From NCBI RefSeq assembly GCF_042678045.1, contig NZ_JBHUDI010000005.1, positions 186,001-250,000 on the forward strand: a stretch of DNA of 64,000 nucleotides, in the 5' to 3' direction. Within the stretch, counting starts at the first letter, position 1. Every line of letters begins with the position of its first letter. Made by a program: the position numbers and the translations under genes. The stretch is from Natrinema amylolyticus_A (lineage in GTDB: Archaea; Halobacteriota; Halobacteria; Halobacteriales; Natrialbaceae). Below, one piece after another: positions 7,749-17,073 of this stretch. The notes beneath the pieces are model-generated. The model was not told where the DNA came from. It worked only from the letters and a program-made list of their open reading frames with translations, and ran no database searches.

Positions 7749-8460
7749 CAGCGGCGTCGAAATCGACGTCCCGTTTGCCGTCCATGACCGCGCCGTCTTC
7801 GTCACCGCAGCCGAGACGCTCGTCCTCGCTGACGTCCACCTCGGCAAAGCGGCCGCCTCGAGCGTCGACGCCCCGATCGACGACGGTGCCGACGTCCGCG
7901 GGCGACTCGAGAGCGTCCTCGCGGCGACCGACCCGAGCACGGTCGTCGTCGCGGGCGACCTGTTGCACTCGTTTTCACAACTCCCACGTGGCGTCGAGCA
8001 CGATCTCGAGCGACTGATCGCGACCGTCGACGCGGCCGGAGCCGAGCTGGTCGTCACGCCGGGGAACCACGACACGTTGCTCGAGAGGGCCTTCGACGGT
8101 GAGACGGCGCACGAGTACGAACTGGCTGACGGCGAGACGGTGGTCTGTCACGGCCACGAGCGCCCCGAAACGGCGGCCGACCGATATATCGTCGGCCACG
8201 ACCATCCGGCGCTGGCGATCGAGGGCCGAAAACGGCCGTGTCTCCTCTACGGTCCCGATGTCTACGACGGCGCGGACGTACTCGTCCTGCCGGCGTTTAC
8301 CCGGCTGGCCGCCGGTTCGACCGTCAATCGGATGGCTGGCCACGACTTTCAGACGCCGCTCGTTCGGAACGCCGACGAGTTCCATCCCGCGGTCCGGGAC
8401 GACTCGAGCGGCGAGACGCTGTGGTTTCCGCCGTTGGGAGAGCTCCGGAAACTGCTGTAA
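7741..8460 (+). CDS. Metallophosphoesterase, MJ0037 type
   Basis: A 239-residue calcineurin-like phosphoesterase with the motifs LADVHLGK, GDLLHSF, GNHD, CHGH and GHDHPALAI. The proteins of this type are small, soluble and often encoded beside nucleic-acid helicase or repair genes, but the substrate is unknown. It begins inside the end of artA (ATG at 7741, artA stop at 7746-7748), so the two are co-transcribed. The in-frame codons eight residues upstream lie within artA and were not used. Confidence 0.9.
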   Translation: MTDSGVEIDVPFAVHDRAVFVTAAETLVLADVHLGKAAASSVDAPIDDGADVRGRLESVLAATDPSTVVVAGDLLHSFSQLPRGVEHDLERLIATVDAAGAELVVTPGNHDTLLERAFDGETAHEYELADGETVVCHGHERPETAADRYIVGHDHPALAIEGRKRPCLLYGPDVYDGADVLVLPAFTRLAAGSTVNRMAGHDFQTPLVRNADEFHPAVRDDSSGETLWFPPLGELRKLL

Positions 8461-8465
8461 GACGC

Positions 8466-8540
8466 ACTCCTGTCAGTCAGTGTCGACGCGACCGCGGACT
8501 ATCCTGTGATCGCGCCGAGGGCTCGTGACAGCAGACCGTC
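8466..8540 (+). repeat. 75-bp hairpin element, copy 2
   Basis: Begins ACTCCTGTCAGTCAGTG and ends GTGACAGCAGACCGTC, exactly 75 bp. The central stem TCGACGCGA pairs imperfectly with TCGCGCCGA. It starts five bases after a stop codon and sits between two converging phosphoesterase genes, where it could terminate transcription from both sides. Confidence 0.8.
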
Positions 8541-8547
8541 TGACCCG

Positions 8548-9405
8548 TCACTCGACCGGCGGCTCGGCGTCGGTGATCGAGACATCGCCGTCTGCGAGCG
8601 TCACCGCGTAGGCGCTGCGGTAGCCTGCGTTGAGACAGGGCGTGCCAGCGACTGTGTCGACGCCCTCGCCCTCGTGGATGTGTCCGCACGCGACGAACGA
8701 AACGTCGTACTCCGTCAGGAGGTTCGTGAGCGCGATCGAACCCCAGTGGCGGCCGCCGATCCGAGGGACCGCGTCGTCGATACGGTCCAGTGTGGTGTCG
8801 AACGGCGGCACGTGGGTGAGCGCGATCGTTTCGGCGTCGTGATGATTCGCTGTCGCAAGGTCCGTTAGTACGTCATATCGCTCCGTGTAGGTACTGAACT
8901 GCTGGTCGAAGTTCTCGAGTCGATCGCGCAACGTAGCGATGGCATCCGACTCGCCACCTGCGGCGCGCTCGAGCGTCCGCGCGAGCCACGCGTCAGGCTC
9001 GTTGATCCCGGTCATGTCGTCGGGATCGTATCGGACTTCCGGACCGTCGTCGAGCAGTTCGCTCCCGACGCCGAACGCGTGGGCCGGTCCGAGATCAGCC
9101 GTCGACCGATGCAAATCCCGTGCCCGCGTTGCCTCGCTGACGATAGCATCGTGGCAGTGGTGATCGTGGTTGCCGGGAACCGCCAGAACCGGGACCTCGA
9201 GGTCGTCTAACTGCTCGACGAACGTTTTCGCTTCCTCGAGGCCGACCAGTTCTTCCCGACGCAGTTCCCCGTCGGTAACGCTCACGCGGGAGTGTGCGAC
9301 GTCGCCGACGATGAGGACGGCGTCGAACCGCTCCCACGACGGATGTGGACGGGCTGTATACCCATCCTCGCCGAGGTGGAGATCGCCGAGTACGAGCAGC
9401 TTCAT
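8548..9405 (-). CDS. Calcineurin-like metallophosphoesterase
   Basis: A 285-residue phosphoesterase starting MKLLVLGDLHLGEDGY. The metal-site motifs follow in order: GDLHLG, GDVAHS, GNHDHH, TLTHVPPF-like ALTHVPPFD, and CGHIHEGEG. It is not closely similar to the neighbouring phosphoesterase at 7741. The substrate is unknown. The gene is monocistronic and converges on the hairpin element at 8466. Confidence 0.9.
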   Translation of the reverse strand: MKLLVLGDLHLGEDGYTARPHPSWERFDAVLIVGDVAHSRVSVTDGELRREELVGLEEAKTFVEQLDDLEVPVLAVPGNHDHHCHDAIVSEATRARDLHRSTADLGPAHAFGVGSELLDDGPEVRYDPDDMTGINEPDAWLARTLERAAGGESDAIATLRDRLENFDQQFSTYTERYDVLTDLATANHHDAETIALTHVPPFDTTLDRIDDAVPRIGGRHWGSIALTNLLTEYDVSFVACGHIHEGEGVDTVAGTPCLNAGYRSAYAVTLADGDVSITDAEPPVE

Positions 9406-9463
9406 GCGAGAAATCAGGCCGAAGCAACGGCGACCATTGACTTAACGGTTAGTGAGACAGCCG

Positions 9464-10783
9464 TCACCGGCCGCGGGATCGCGAGAGATCGTCGATAACC
9501 GCCTTTGCCGCCTGCCGGCCGCTTTCCATCGCGCCCTGAATGGACGACCAGCGCATGTAATCGCCCGCCAGATAGACCGGCCCGTCCGGATCGCGAACGT
9601 CGGGCAGCCGCTCGCGAAAGCCCGGCGGCTGTGCGAACTGGGCGACGGGAACGCGCTCGGTATGGAGGGCCTCGAGCCCGTCGAACTCCTGGGAGGGATA
9701 CCACGACTCGAGCGTCCGTCGCGTCAGGTCGGCGAGTTCGCCGTCGCTTCCCTTGCGGGGCCCGTGGCCCTCGCCACCGAGATAGGTCGCGCTGATGAGC
9801 GTCGTCCCGTCGGGGGCGTACATCGGCGCGACCGCGCTGTGTGGGACGACGTGATTGGGTCCCCGCTCGGTCGCGTTCAACAGCAGTCGCCGGTCGGTCT
9901 CGAGGTCGGCACTGGGCGGCAGCGCGTAATACTGGGTGACACAGCCGCGTGCCTCCGTGGGGATCGCATCGACACCGGTCAACTCGCGAGCAGTCGGTGG
10001 ATCGGTTGCGACGACGACCGCATCGGTCTCGAGAGCCCCACCGTCGGTCTCGACCGTGACGGGGCTGCTCGAGTCCCCGTCGCTTGCGACGACTGATTCG
10101 ACGGTGACGTCCGTCTCGATAGTGGCGCCGACCTCGCGGACGCGATCGGCGAGCTGGGCCGGGATCGCACCCATTCCCGCAGCCGGGACGGCGATCTCGC
10201 CCGCCGCGAGGGTTCGGAACGTGTACTCGAAGATGCGTCTCGAGGTCGATAGCGAGCGATCGAGCGTGATCCCGCCGTAGAAGGGTGCGACGAACTCCTC
10301 GACGAATGGATCGGAGAACCCGCGTTCGTCGAGGTACGCTCGAATCGTCTCGTCGGGTCCCGCCTCGAGCAGTGCGTTCGGGTCGGTTCGGCGGAGGTCC
10401 CACCAGAGTCGGGCGACTCGGAGTGCGTCACCGACGGAAACGACTGGATTGGACAGCGTCGCCGGGATCGTGCCGGGCTCCCGAAGCGGGTCCGCGAGCG
10501 TCGTGCGGCCATCGGGGCCCGCGATAGTAGCACCGGGGGCAAACCGGCGGAGGTCGAGCGCCTCGAGATCGAGTTCCCGTTGCACTGCGGGATAGGCCGT
10601 AAACAGCACCTGAAAACCGCGATCGAACCGGTAGCCGTCGCGCTCGACGGTGCGGACGCGGCCGCCGACCGTGTCGTGGCGCTCGAGCAACGTGACATCG
10701 ATACCACCGCCGGCGAGGTGCCGGGCAGCGACGAGTCCGGCGAGGCCGCCGCCGGCGACGAGAACATGCGGGGATGCAGCCAT
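9464..10783 (-). CDS. FAD-dependent oxidoreductase, phytoene-desaturase-like
   Basis: A 439-residue flavoprotein. The Rossmann motif VAGGGLAGLVAARHLAGGG is at the N-terminus with LLERHDTVGGRVRT following, and the C-terminal FAD motif is VYLAGDYMRWSSIQGAMESG. The overall plan is that of amine oxidase/phytoene desaturase-type enzymes and it could act on an isoprenoid or carotenoid. The ATG at 10783 (MAASPHVLVAGG) is preferred to one eight codons upstream because it places the dinucleotide fold at the usual distance. No neighbouring carotenoid genes are seen, so the substrate is open. Confidence 0.88.
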   Translation of the reverse strand: MAASPHVLVAGGGLAGLVAARHLAGGGIDVTLLERHDTVGGRVRTVERDGYRFDRGFQVLFTAYPAVQRELDLEALDLRRFAPGATIAGPDGRTTLADPLREPGTIPATLSNPVVSVGDALRVARLWWDLRRTDPNALLEAGPDETIRAYLDERGFSDPFVEEFVAPFYGGITLDRSLSTSRRIFEYTFRTLAAGEIAVPAAGMGAIPAQLADRVREVGATIETDVTVESVVASDGDSSSPVTVETDGGALETDAVVVATDPPTARELTGVDAIPTEARGCVTQYYALPPSADLETDRRLLLNATERGPNHVVPHSAVAPMYAPDGTTLISATYLGGEGHGPRKGSDGELADLTRRTLESWYPSQEFDGLEALHTERVPVAQFAQPPGFRERLPDVRDPDGPVYLAGDYMRWSSIQGAMESGRQAAKAVIDDLSRSRGR

Positions 10784-10879
10784 ACGTACTGATTGAACGA
10801 CAGTCAATAAAACCGTGGACCTAACGATGCAACGTGTGCGAACCGGTCGCCCGCAATCCCAGCAACGGCTGTGAGTAAA

Positions 10880-11014
10880 TCAGTGATCGGTCAGGATTCT
10901 GAGCGTGGCCCCGAGGAGAATCACGATAGCCCCGAGGATCGTCACCACGGGCGGAATCGGGACGAGCAGTAATCCAACACCGACGACGAGCACGATCGTC
11001 GAAGCTCTGACCAT
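10880..11014 (-). CDS. Two-helix membrane microprotein (44 aa)
   Basis: A 44-residue reading frame on the minus strand starting MVRASTIVLVVGVGLLLVPI. It is almost entirely two hydrophobic stretches split by a PIPP turn (residues 19-22), with a short polar end LRILTDH. Codons favour G or C in the third position as in real genes here. Small two-helix membrane proteins with a PIPP turn are common in haloarchaea but have no known role. It is flanked by the flavin oxidoreductase gene and a divergent MBL-fold gene. Confidence 0.65.
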   Translation of the reverse strand: MVRASTIVLVVGVGLLLVPIPPVVTILGAIVILLGATLRILTDH

Positions 11015-11132
11015 GTGAACACGACGGCCTGACGGCAGGAAGCGTCACGGCAGGCAATGGCAGCGAAACCGAAACGGGAGACGCGACAGGGCCACTCCGA
11101 GCGGCCAACGACGCCATCGATATTTCCGCACT

Positions 11133-11139
11133 CATAAGC
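11133..11139 (+). promoter_or_regulatory. TATA-like box for the MBL-fold hydrolase gene
   Basis: CATAAGC lies 23-29 bases upstream of the ATG at 11162, which would give a leaderless transcript. Confidence 0.45.
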
Positions 11140-11161
11140 GCGTACCGCTCGTGATGTGAGT

Positions 11162-11959
11162 ATGGTCGATGCGACACTCACGCCGATCGATCGCGGGACG
11201 ATCACCGCCGACCGCAACAACATCGTCGAGGGAGCCGTCCTCGGAACGGCCGACGAGCCAAATCCCGAGACGGTCATGGACGACGCGCCGGTCTACAACG
11301 TCGTCATCGACCACCCCGAGGCGACGATCCTCTGGGATACCGGCTCCCATCCCGACGCCGCCAACGGCCACTGGCCCGCCGACCTCTACGCGGCCTTCGA
11401 ACACACCGGCCTCCGGCCGCTCGAGGACGATCTGGCCGACGCCGGCTACGCGGTCGACGACATCGACATCGTGATCCAGAGCCATCTGCACCTCGACCAC
11501 GCCGGCGGCCTCTACGCGTTCGAGGGCACCGACACGCCAATCGTCGTCCACGAAGCGGAACTCAAGCACGCCTACTACAGCGCGAAGACCGACGCGGGTG
11601 ACGTGGCCTACCTCGCCGGCGACTTCGACCGCGACCTGAACTGGAAAATTGTCCACCGCCACCGCCGACAGCTCGTCGACGGCCTCGAGTTGCATCACTT
11701 TCCCGGTCACACGCCCGGCTTGCTCGGCGTGCGACTCGACCTCGACGACATCGGCACGGTGATCCTCGCGGGCGATCAGGCCTACACCCGCGAGAACTAC
11801 GAGCAGGGCCACCCGATGGGCGGAGGATTGCTCTGGAGCAACCGCGACTGGTATGAGAGTCTTCGAACGGTCAAGGACCTCGAGCGCCGCCACGACGCGC
11901 AGGTCCTCTGTGGACACGCCAGGGAGGATCTCGAGACGCTACAGAACCGGTTCGAGTGA
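11162..11959 (+). CDS. MBL-fold hydrolase, N-acyl homoserine lactonase-like
   Basis: A 265-residue metallo-beta-lactamase fold enzyme. The zinc motif SHLHLDHAGG (near residue 105), a downstream FPGHTPG and ILAGDQAY, and the C-terminal CGHARED give a complete dinuclear site. The closest annotated family is AHL lactonase, but no lactone signalling is expected from this alone; many archaeal members have unknown esters or lactones as substrate. The ATG at 11162 was chosen over GTG at 11156. It converges on gatB with no gap. Confidence 0.9.
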   Translation: MVDATLTPIDRGTITADRNNIVEGAVLGTADEPNPETVMDDAPVYNVVIDHPEATILWDTGSHPDAANGHWPADLYAAFEHTGLRPLEDDLADAGYAVDDIDIVIQSHLHLDHAGGLYAFEGTDTPIVVHEAELKHAYYSAKTDAGDVAYLAGDFDRDLNWKIVHRHRRQLVDGLELHHFPGHTPGLLGVRLDLDDIGTVILAGDQAYTRENYEQGHPMGGGLLWSNRDWYESLRTVKDLERRHDAQVLCGHAREDLETLQNRFE

Positions 11960-13456
11960 CTACCCCTCGAGTTCGGCCCGCAGGAGCTGGTTGACGTCGC
12001 CCGGATCGGCGCTGCCACCGGTCTTTTGCATGACCTGACCCACGAGGAAGTTGATCGCGCCGTCGTCGCCAGACTCGTAGTCGACGACGGCGTCGGGATT
12101 CTCGTCGATCGCCTCGACGACGGCCTGCTGGACCTCGTCCTCGCCGGTCTTGCCGAGCCCCTCTTCGGCGACGACCTCGTCCGGCGTGCGGCCGTCGTCG
12201 AGCATCGATCGTAGGACGGTCTCGCGGGCGTTTTTCGCCGTGATCTCGTCCTCGGCGACGAGTTCGACGAGGCGGGTGACTTCCTCGAGCCGGCCCTCGA
12301 TCTCGGTAATCTCGATGTCGCGGTAGTTGAGCTCGCCCAGCAGGTTGTCCGCGACCCACGTGGCGGCGAGGTCGGGGTCGAACTCGCCGGCGACGTTCTC
12401 GTAGAAGTCGGCGACTTGCTTGGTGGAGGTAAGCTTCGAGGCGGCCTCCTCGTTCAGGCCGTACTCCGCCTGGAACCGCTCGCGGCGGGCCGAGGGCAGT
12501 TCCGGGATGTCGATCTCGTCTTTCCAGCCCGAGACGCGCAATGGCGGCAGGTCTGCCTCCTCGAAGTAGCGGTAGTCTTTCTCCTCTTCTTTCGAGCGCA
12601 TCGAGACCGTGATCCCGCGGGACTCGTCCCAGTGGCGGGTCTCCTGTTCGACCGCGCGGCCGCGCTGGATGGCGTTCTTCTGGCGCGTCTCCTCGTATGC
12701 CAGGGCCTTCTCTGCGCCCTTGTGACTCGAGATGTTCTTGACCTCCGTGCGGTTCGCCGCGGCCAGCGCCTCCTCGCCGATCTCGTCGATGCCGTCGCCG
12801 TCGATCTCCTCCTCTGGGATGATCGAGAGGTTAGCGTCGATCCGCAGGCTGCCGTCGCGTTCGGCGTCGAAGACGCCCAGGTACTCGAGTACTTCCTCGA
12901 GTTCCGCGAGGAAGGCTCGCACTTCGCTGGGGCTGCGGAAGTCGGGGGCCGTGACGATCTCCATCAGTGGCGTGCCCGCGCGGTTGTAGTCGACGAGGGT
13001 GTACTCGGCCGAATCGATACCGCCACCGCCGCCGACGTGCTGCAGACTGCCCGGGTCCTCCTCCAAGTGGGCACGCTCGATCGCGATCGTGCGCCGTTGG
13101 CCCTCGACGGACACCTCGAGTTCGCCGTCGGCACAGATCGGCTCGTCGTACTGGGTGATCTGGAAGTTCTTGGGCAGGTCGGGGTAGTAGTAGTTCTTCC
13201 GGTGGAAGCGGGTCTCCTCGGGGATGTCGGCGTCGATCGCCTTGCCGATCTTGACGGCGGCCTCGACGGCAGCCTCGTTGAGGACCGGCAGCGCTCCCGG
13301 CAGGCCGAGACAGACCGGGCAGACGTTCTCGTTTGGCTCGTCGGTCTGTTCGGTCGAACACCCACAGAAGATCTTCGTGTCGGTCTCCAGCTGAACGTGG
13401 ACCTCGAGCCCGATGACGGTCACGAGGTCGCCCTGCTGGACGGTCTGGGCAGTCAT
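11960..13456 (-). CDS. gatB: Asp/Glu-tRNA amidotransferase subunit B
   Basis: A 498-residue protein. The catalytic GatB domain has GLEVHVQLETDTKIFCGCS and the zinc cysteines CPVCLGLPG, followed by the hallmark FHRKNYYYPDLPKNFQITQY; the C-terminal YqeY-like helical domain ends in LLRAELEG. With GatA and GatC it converts Asp-tRNA(Asn) or Glu-tRNA(Gln) to the amide form using glutamine. Neither partner is in this window. The ATG at 13456 (MTAQTVQQGDLVTVIGLEVH) is the family start. Confidence 0.97.
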   Translation of the reverse strand: MTAQTVQQGDLVTVIGLEVHVQLETDTKIFCGCSTEQTDEPNENVCPVCLGLPGALPVLNEAAVEAAVKIGKAIDADIPEETRFHRKNYYYPDLPKNFQITQYDEPICADGELEVSVEGQRRTIAIERAHLEEDPGSLQHVGGGGGIDSAEYTLVDYNRAGTPLMEIVTAPDFRSPSEVRAFLAELEEVLEYLGVFDAERDGSLRIDANLSIIPEEEIDGDGIDEIGEEALAAANRTEVKNISSHKGAEKALAYEETRQKNAIQRGRAVEQETRHWDESRGITVSMRSKEEEKDYRYFEEADLPPLRVSGWKDEIDIPELPSARRERFQAEYGLNEEAASKLTSTKQVADFYENVAGEFDPDLAATWVADNLLGELNYRDIEITEIEGRLEEVTRLVELVAEDEITAKNARETVLRSMLDDGRTPDEVVAEEGLGKTGEDEVQQAVVEAIDENPDAVVDYESGDDGAINFLVGQVMQKTGGSADPGDVNQLLRAELEG

Positions 13457-13575
13457 TGGACCTCGATTCGGGCTGGGTGGGGTAAAACGTAACGGGACGG
13501 GCTCGCCCGCTTGCACGGCCCACCGTCGTCAGCTCCGTCACGTCGGGCCGTCGGCCGGCAATACGTATCGGTGTA

Positions 13576-14550
13576 TTAGAGGTCGAACGCGCCCGCGACG
13601 AGCAGCGGGAAGACGAGCGTCGCCTCCGCCTCGATCTGGGTGTAGTTCTTTTCGGCTTCTTTGATTTTGCCCCACGAGACGGCTTCGTTCGGCGGCGCGC
13701 CCGACAACGAGCCGTCGCCCTCCATGCCGGTCGAGATGTAGACGACGTAGTCGGCGCCGCCACGGAAGAGGTTCGTCATAATCGCGTGGTGTTTCGGCAC
13801 GCCGCCGCCGACCGCGATGAGACCCGTTGTGTCGGCCAACATGCCGTCTTCGATCAGGGAATCGTAGTCGTCCAAGATTTCGATGCCGACCTCCGAGTCG
13901 TACCCCTGCCGGTAGTAGTACAGGAAGTTCCCGACCTCGGCGTCGGTCAGCGCCGGACAGTACACCGGCACGTCGTTGTCGGCGGCCTGTTTCAGCACCG
14001 AGTCTTCGTCCTCGAGCGTCTCGCCGAGTTCGCGGGCGAACGCCGTCGGCGTCCGGATCTTCTTCTCCGCGAAGAAGTCGTCGAAGAAGTCATAGAGGTA
14101 CTCCTCGAGCCAGACGTACCGATCGGAGGGAACGAAGATATTGCCAAGACGATTGATCCCGCGCTCGCGGAGTTCAGCCTCGTCGACATCCCATTTGCCC
14201 ATCTTGAACGGCTTGGCCGTCTTGATGACGTCCTCGGTAAGCGAGCCAGAGGTCGTGATCAGCACGTCGACGTACCCCTCGCGGACGAGCGCGGCAACGA
14301 CCTCGCGCAGCCCCGAGGAAATAATGTTCGACGTACAGGTCAGATAGATCGTCGCGTCTTCGTCTTGCATCCGCTCTGCGATGTCGATCGCTTCTGCGAG
14401 CTGGGTCGCCTGGAAGCCGGTCGTCTCATAGGAGTCGATCAGTTCCCGAAAGTCGAACTCGCCGCGGAAGTCGTAGCCGCGAACGTCCGCCGTCGACAAC
14501 TCCTCTTCGCTGCCGGGCACGACGTGATCGCGTGATTCGTCGTCAGTCAT
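13576..14550 (-). CDS. dys: Deoxyhypusine synthase
   Basis: A 324-residue protein of normal length. It has TCTSNIISSGLREVV near residue 70, GGGVPKHH near 255 and EAVSWGKI near 290, the latter containing the lysine that forms the enzyme-substrate intermediate in characterised members. It modifies a lysine of aIF5A by transfer of an aminobutyl group; haloarchaea may use agmatine rather than spermidine. The ATG at 14550 (MTDDESRDHVV) is chosen; the 23 upstream residues do not look coding. The gene is not in an operon with aIF5A. Confidence 0.96.
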   Translation of the reverse strand: MTDDESRDHVVPGSEEELSTADVRGYDFRGEFDFRELIDSYETTGFQATQLAEAIDIAERMQDEDATIYLTCTSNIISSGLREVVAALVREGYVDVLITTSGSLTEDVIKTAKPFKMGKWDVDEAELRERGINRLGNIFVPSDRYVWLEEYLYDFFDDFFAEKKIRTPTAFARELGETLEDEDSVLKQAADNDVPVYCPALTDAEVGNFLYYYRQGYDSEVGIEILDDYDSLIEDGMLADTTGLIAVGGGVPKHHAIMTNLFRGGADYVVYISTGMEGDGSLSGAPPNEAVSWGKIKEAEKNYTQIEAEATLVFPLLVAGAFDL

Positions 14551-14662
14551 ATCTCTAGGTGCTCGAGCAGAGCTTTGAATGACTCGAGATCGGTCTCGGA
14601 ATGGGAACGTGTGGCCCACCCGGAGAGCGTCCTCGTCGTGCCGTCTCGAGTCGTCGGTGGCG

Positions 14663-16687
14663 CTACCTCGCGTCCTCGAGTTCCTCGAGCGCTTCGGGGT
14701 TCTCGATGCTGCTCATGTCGCCTAAGTCCTCGCCGGTGTAGGTTGCCTGGATCGCCCGGCGGATGATCTTCCCCGACTGCGTTTTGGGGAACGCGTCGAC
14801 GAACAGCACCTCACGGGGGCGGAACGGTTTACCAAGCTCCTCGCCGACCTGTGCGCGTAGTTCGTCGCGTAACTCGTCGGTTTCCTCGTACTCGTCCTCG
14901 AGGACGACGTAGGTGACGACGGCGGTGCCGGTCGTTTCGTCGGGCGCGCCGATCGCGGCGGCCTGGTTGACAGCCACGTGATCGATGAGCGCGCCTTCGA
15001 CTTCGGCGGGGCCGACCTTCCGCCCGGCCACGTTCAGTGCGTCGTCGGCGCGGCCGTGGAGGAACCAGAAGCCGTCTTCGTCTTTCTGGGCCCAGTCGCC
15101 GTGATCCCACATGTCCTCGAACGTCGACCAGTACTCCTCGAGATAGCGGTCGTCGCCCGACCACAGCGACTTGGTCATCGAGGGACAGGAATCGCGCGCG
15201 ACGAGGTAGCCGCGTTCGTTGGCTTCTTTGACGGAGTTGCCCGCACTGTCGACGATATCGATGTCCATCCCCAGCCCCGGACCACCGAGCGTACAGGGTT
15301 TGAGCGGTTCGCTCGGCATCGGCATCAGGAAACAGCCACAGATCTCGGTGCCCCCGGAGATGTTGATGATCGGGCACTCGCCGCCGCCGACGTGCTCGTA
15401 GAACCACTGCCAGGATTCGGGGTCCCACGGCTCGCCCGTCGACCCCAGGATTCGGAGCGATGAAAGGTCGTGCCCCTCGAGCCACTCGTCCCCATGCTTG
15501 CGCAGCGCACGGATCGCGGTCGGAGAGATGCCGAATTGGGTGAGTTTGTGGCGGTCGATCATCTCCCAGAAGCGGTCGGGCTCGGGGTAGTCGGGCGCGC
15601 CTTCGTACATGAAGACGGTGCCGCCGAAAGTGTGCGTCCCGATTAGCGTCCACGGCCCCATCATCCAGCCGATGTCGGAGACCCAGAAGAAGCGGTCGGC
15701 GGGTTTGAGATCCATCCCGAAATAGACTTCCTTGGGACACTGGACCTGCACGCCAGCGTGGGTGTGGACGATCCCCTTCGGTTTCCCCGTCGTCCCCGAG
15801 GAATACAGCAGCATCGACTCCTGATCGCTCGGGAGCGACTTCGTCTCGTAGTCGTCGTCCTGGATCTCGACGGCGTCGGCCCACCACTCGTCGCGGTCGT
15901 CGGTCCACGGGATTTCGTGTTCGTTACGCGCCTCGCTCGAGCCGAGTCGATCGAACACGATCGTCGACTCGACGTGGCCGGCTTCCGCGATCGCCTCGTC
16001 GGCGGTGGACTTGAGGAAGACAGGATCGCCGCGGCGGTAGAAGCCGTCGCCGGTAAACAGCACGGAGCACTCGGAATCCGCGATTCGTGTCGCGGCCGCG
16101 TCGACGCCGAACCCCGAAAAGATCGGGACGGCGATCGCGCCGGCCTTGAAACAGCCATAGAGGATCGAGACGACTTCGGGGACCATCGGCATGTAGAGGC
16201 CGACGGTGTCGCCGGTCCCGATGCCGCGTTCCTCGAGCGCGTTCGCGACCTGATTGGCCTGACGATGGAGTTCGTGGTACGTGACCTCCCGGACCTCGCC
16301 GTCCTCGCCTTCCCAGATCGTTGCGACGGTGTTTCGCCGTTCCTCGCCGACGGCAGCGTGGCGGTCGACCACGTTGTGGGCGACGTTGAGTTCGCCGCCG
16401 GGATACCAGTCGGTAAACTGTGGCCCCTCGCTGTCGTCTCGGATCTCGTCGTAGTCCTCGTAGAACTCGATTCCAAGGTAGTCGACCAGTTCGTCCCAGA
16501 ACCACTCGAGGCCGCTGTCGGGTTCGCCCTCGAGTTCGGTCGTCGTCCGCTCGATGAGTTCCTCGTAGTCGTCGATCCCGTACGTCTCCATGAAGTCGGC
16601 GACATTTGTCGATTCGACGAACTCCTGCCTCGGTTCGTGGACGATTTCGTCGATGTCCTCGAGACTCGGACTCGTGTTCCCTGACAT
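14663..16687 (-). CDS. Acetyl/propionyl-CoA synthetase-like AMP-forming ligase
   Basis: A 674-residue adenylate-forming enzyme. The P-loop YSSGTTGKPKG is near residue 295, and ISGGTEICGCF, YWSTFEDMWDHGDWAQKDEDG and the catalytic lysine segment KTQSGKIIRR near 635 are all present. The acetyl-CoA synthetase N-terminal cap (residues 30-100) is also seen. It likely activates acetate, propionate or another short acid with CoA and ATP. The ATG at 16687 was chosen over GTG at 16693. It stands alone under its own promoter. Confidence 0.92.
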   Translation of the reverse strand: MSGNTSPSLEDIDEIVHEPRQEFVESTNVADFMETYGIDDYEELIERTTTELEGEPDSGLEWFWDELVDYLGIEFYEDYDEIRDDSEGPQFTDWYPGGELNVAHNVVDRHAAVGEERRNTVATIWEGEDGEVREVTYHELHRQANQVANALEERGIGTGDTVGLYMPMVPEVVSILYGCFKAGAIAVPIFSGFGVDAAATRIADSECSVLFTGDGFYRRGDPVFLKSTADEAIAEAGHVESTIVFDRLGSSEARNEHEIPWTDDRDEWWADAVEIQDDDYETKSLPSDQESMLLYSSGTTGKPKGIVHTHAGVQVQCPKEVYFGMDLKPADRFFWVSDIGWMMGPWTLIGTHTFGGTVFMYEGAPDYPEPDRFWEMIDRHKLTQFGISPTAIRALRKHGDEWLEGHDLSSLRILGSTGEPWDPESWQWFYEHVGGGECPIINISGGTEICGCFLMPMPSEPLKPCTLGGPGLGMDIDIVDSAGNSVKEANERGYLVARDSCPSMTKSLWSGDDRYLEEYWSTFEDMWDHGDWAQKDEDGFWFLHGRADDALNVAGRKVGPAEVEGALIDHVAVNQAAAIGAPDETTGTAVVTYVVLEDEYEETDELRDELRAQVGEELGKPFRPREVLFVDAFPKTQSGKIIRRAIQATYTGEDLGDMSSIENPEALEELEDAR

Positions 16688-16689
16688 TG

Positions 16690-17040
16690 TCACGCGAGGG
16701 TATGATTCATGACACCATTAAACAACAGGTCGTTGCCGTCGAGAGACGTGCCGAGATCCGAATCACAGCGTAGGTCGGGAATGCCGATGTCGATCCGTTC
16801 CGTCGTCTCCGTGACGCGGGACCGGCCGAGCAATACCGCCTCGATCACCTCGTCGGCAGTGTCCTCGAGCGGGGCGGACACCAGCGGCGACTGACTGGTG
16901 AGCCCGCGACGGTCGTCCGTCGGAACAGTGGAGACAATCGTGTCGCTGGTGGTGTAGTGGCCGTGGACGCGGCCATCGAGAACACCTCGTGGCGTTCGAG
17001 CGCCGGGCACGTGACCCACCACGGCTGCGCTGACCGGCAC
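16690..17040 (-). CDS. Hypothetical protein (doubtful)
   Basis: An open frame of 116 codons on the minus strand, ending two bases before the acyl-CoA ligase start. It contains no recognised domain or transmembrane segment, and the acyl-CoA ligase promoter (16715-16723) would lie inside it. Codon third positions are only moderately G/C-rich. The stretch of about 390 bp between the divergent ligase and kinase genes contains nothing else that I can support, so this frame is listed at low confidence. Confidence 0.3.
   Translation of the reverse strand: MPVSAAVVGHVPGARTPRGVLDGRVHGHYTTSDTIVSTVPTDDRRGLTSQSPLVSAPLEDTADEVIEAVLLGRSRVTETTERIDIGIPDLRCDSDLGTSLDGNDLLFNGVMNHTLA
16715..16723 (-). promoter_or_regulatory. 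TATA-like box for the acyl-CoA ligase gene
   Basis: GTTTAATGG on the minus strand lies 28-36 bases upstream of the ATG at 16687, implying a leaderless or nearly leaderless message. Confidence 0.5.
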
Positions 17041-17073
17041 GAAGCTTTTCCGGCCCGGTAGCTAGCACCCAGT

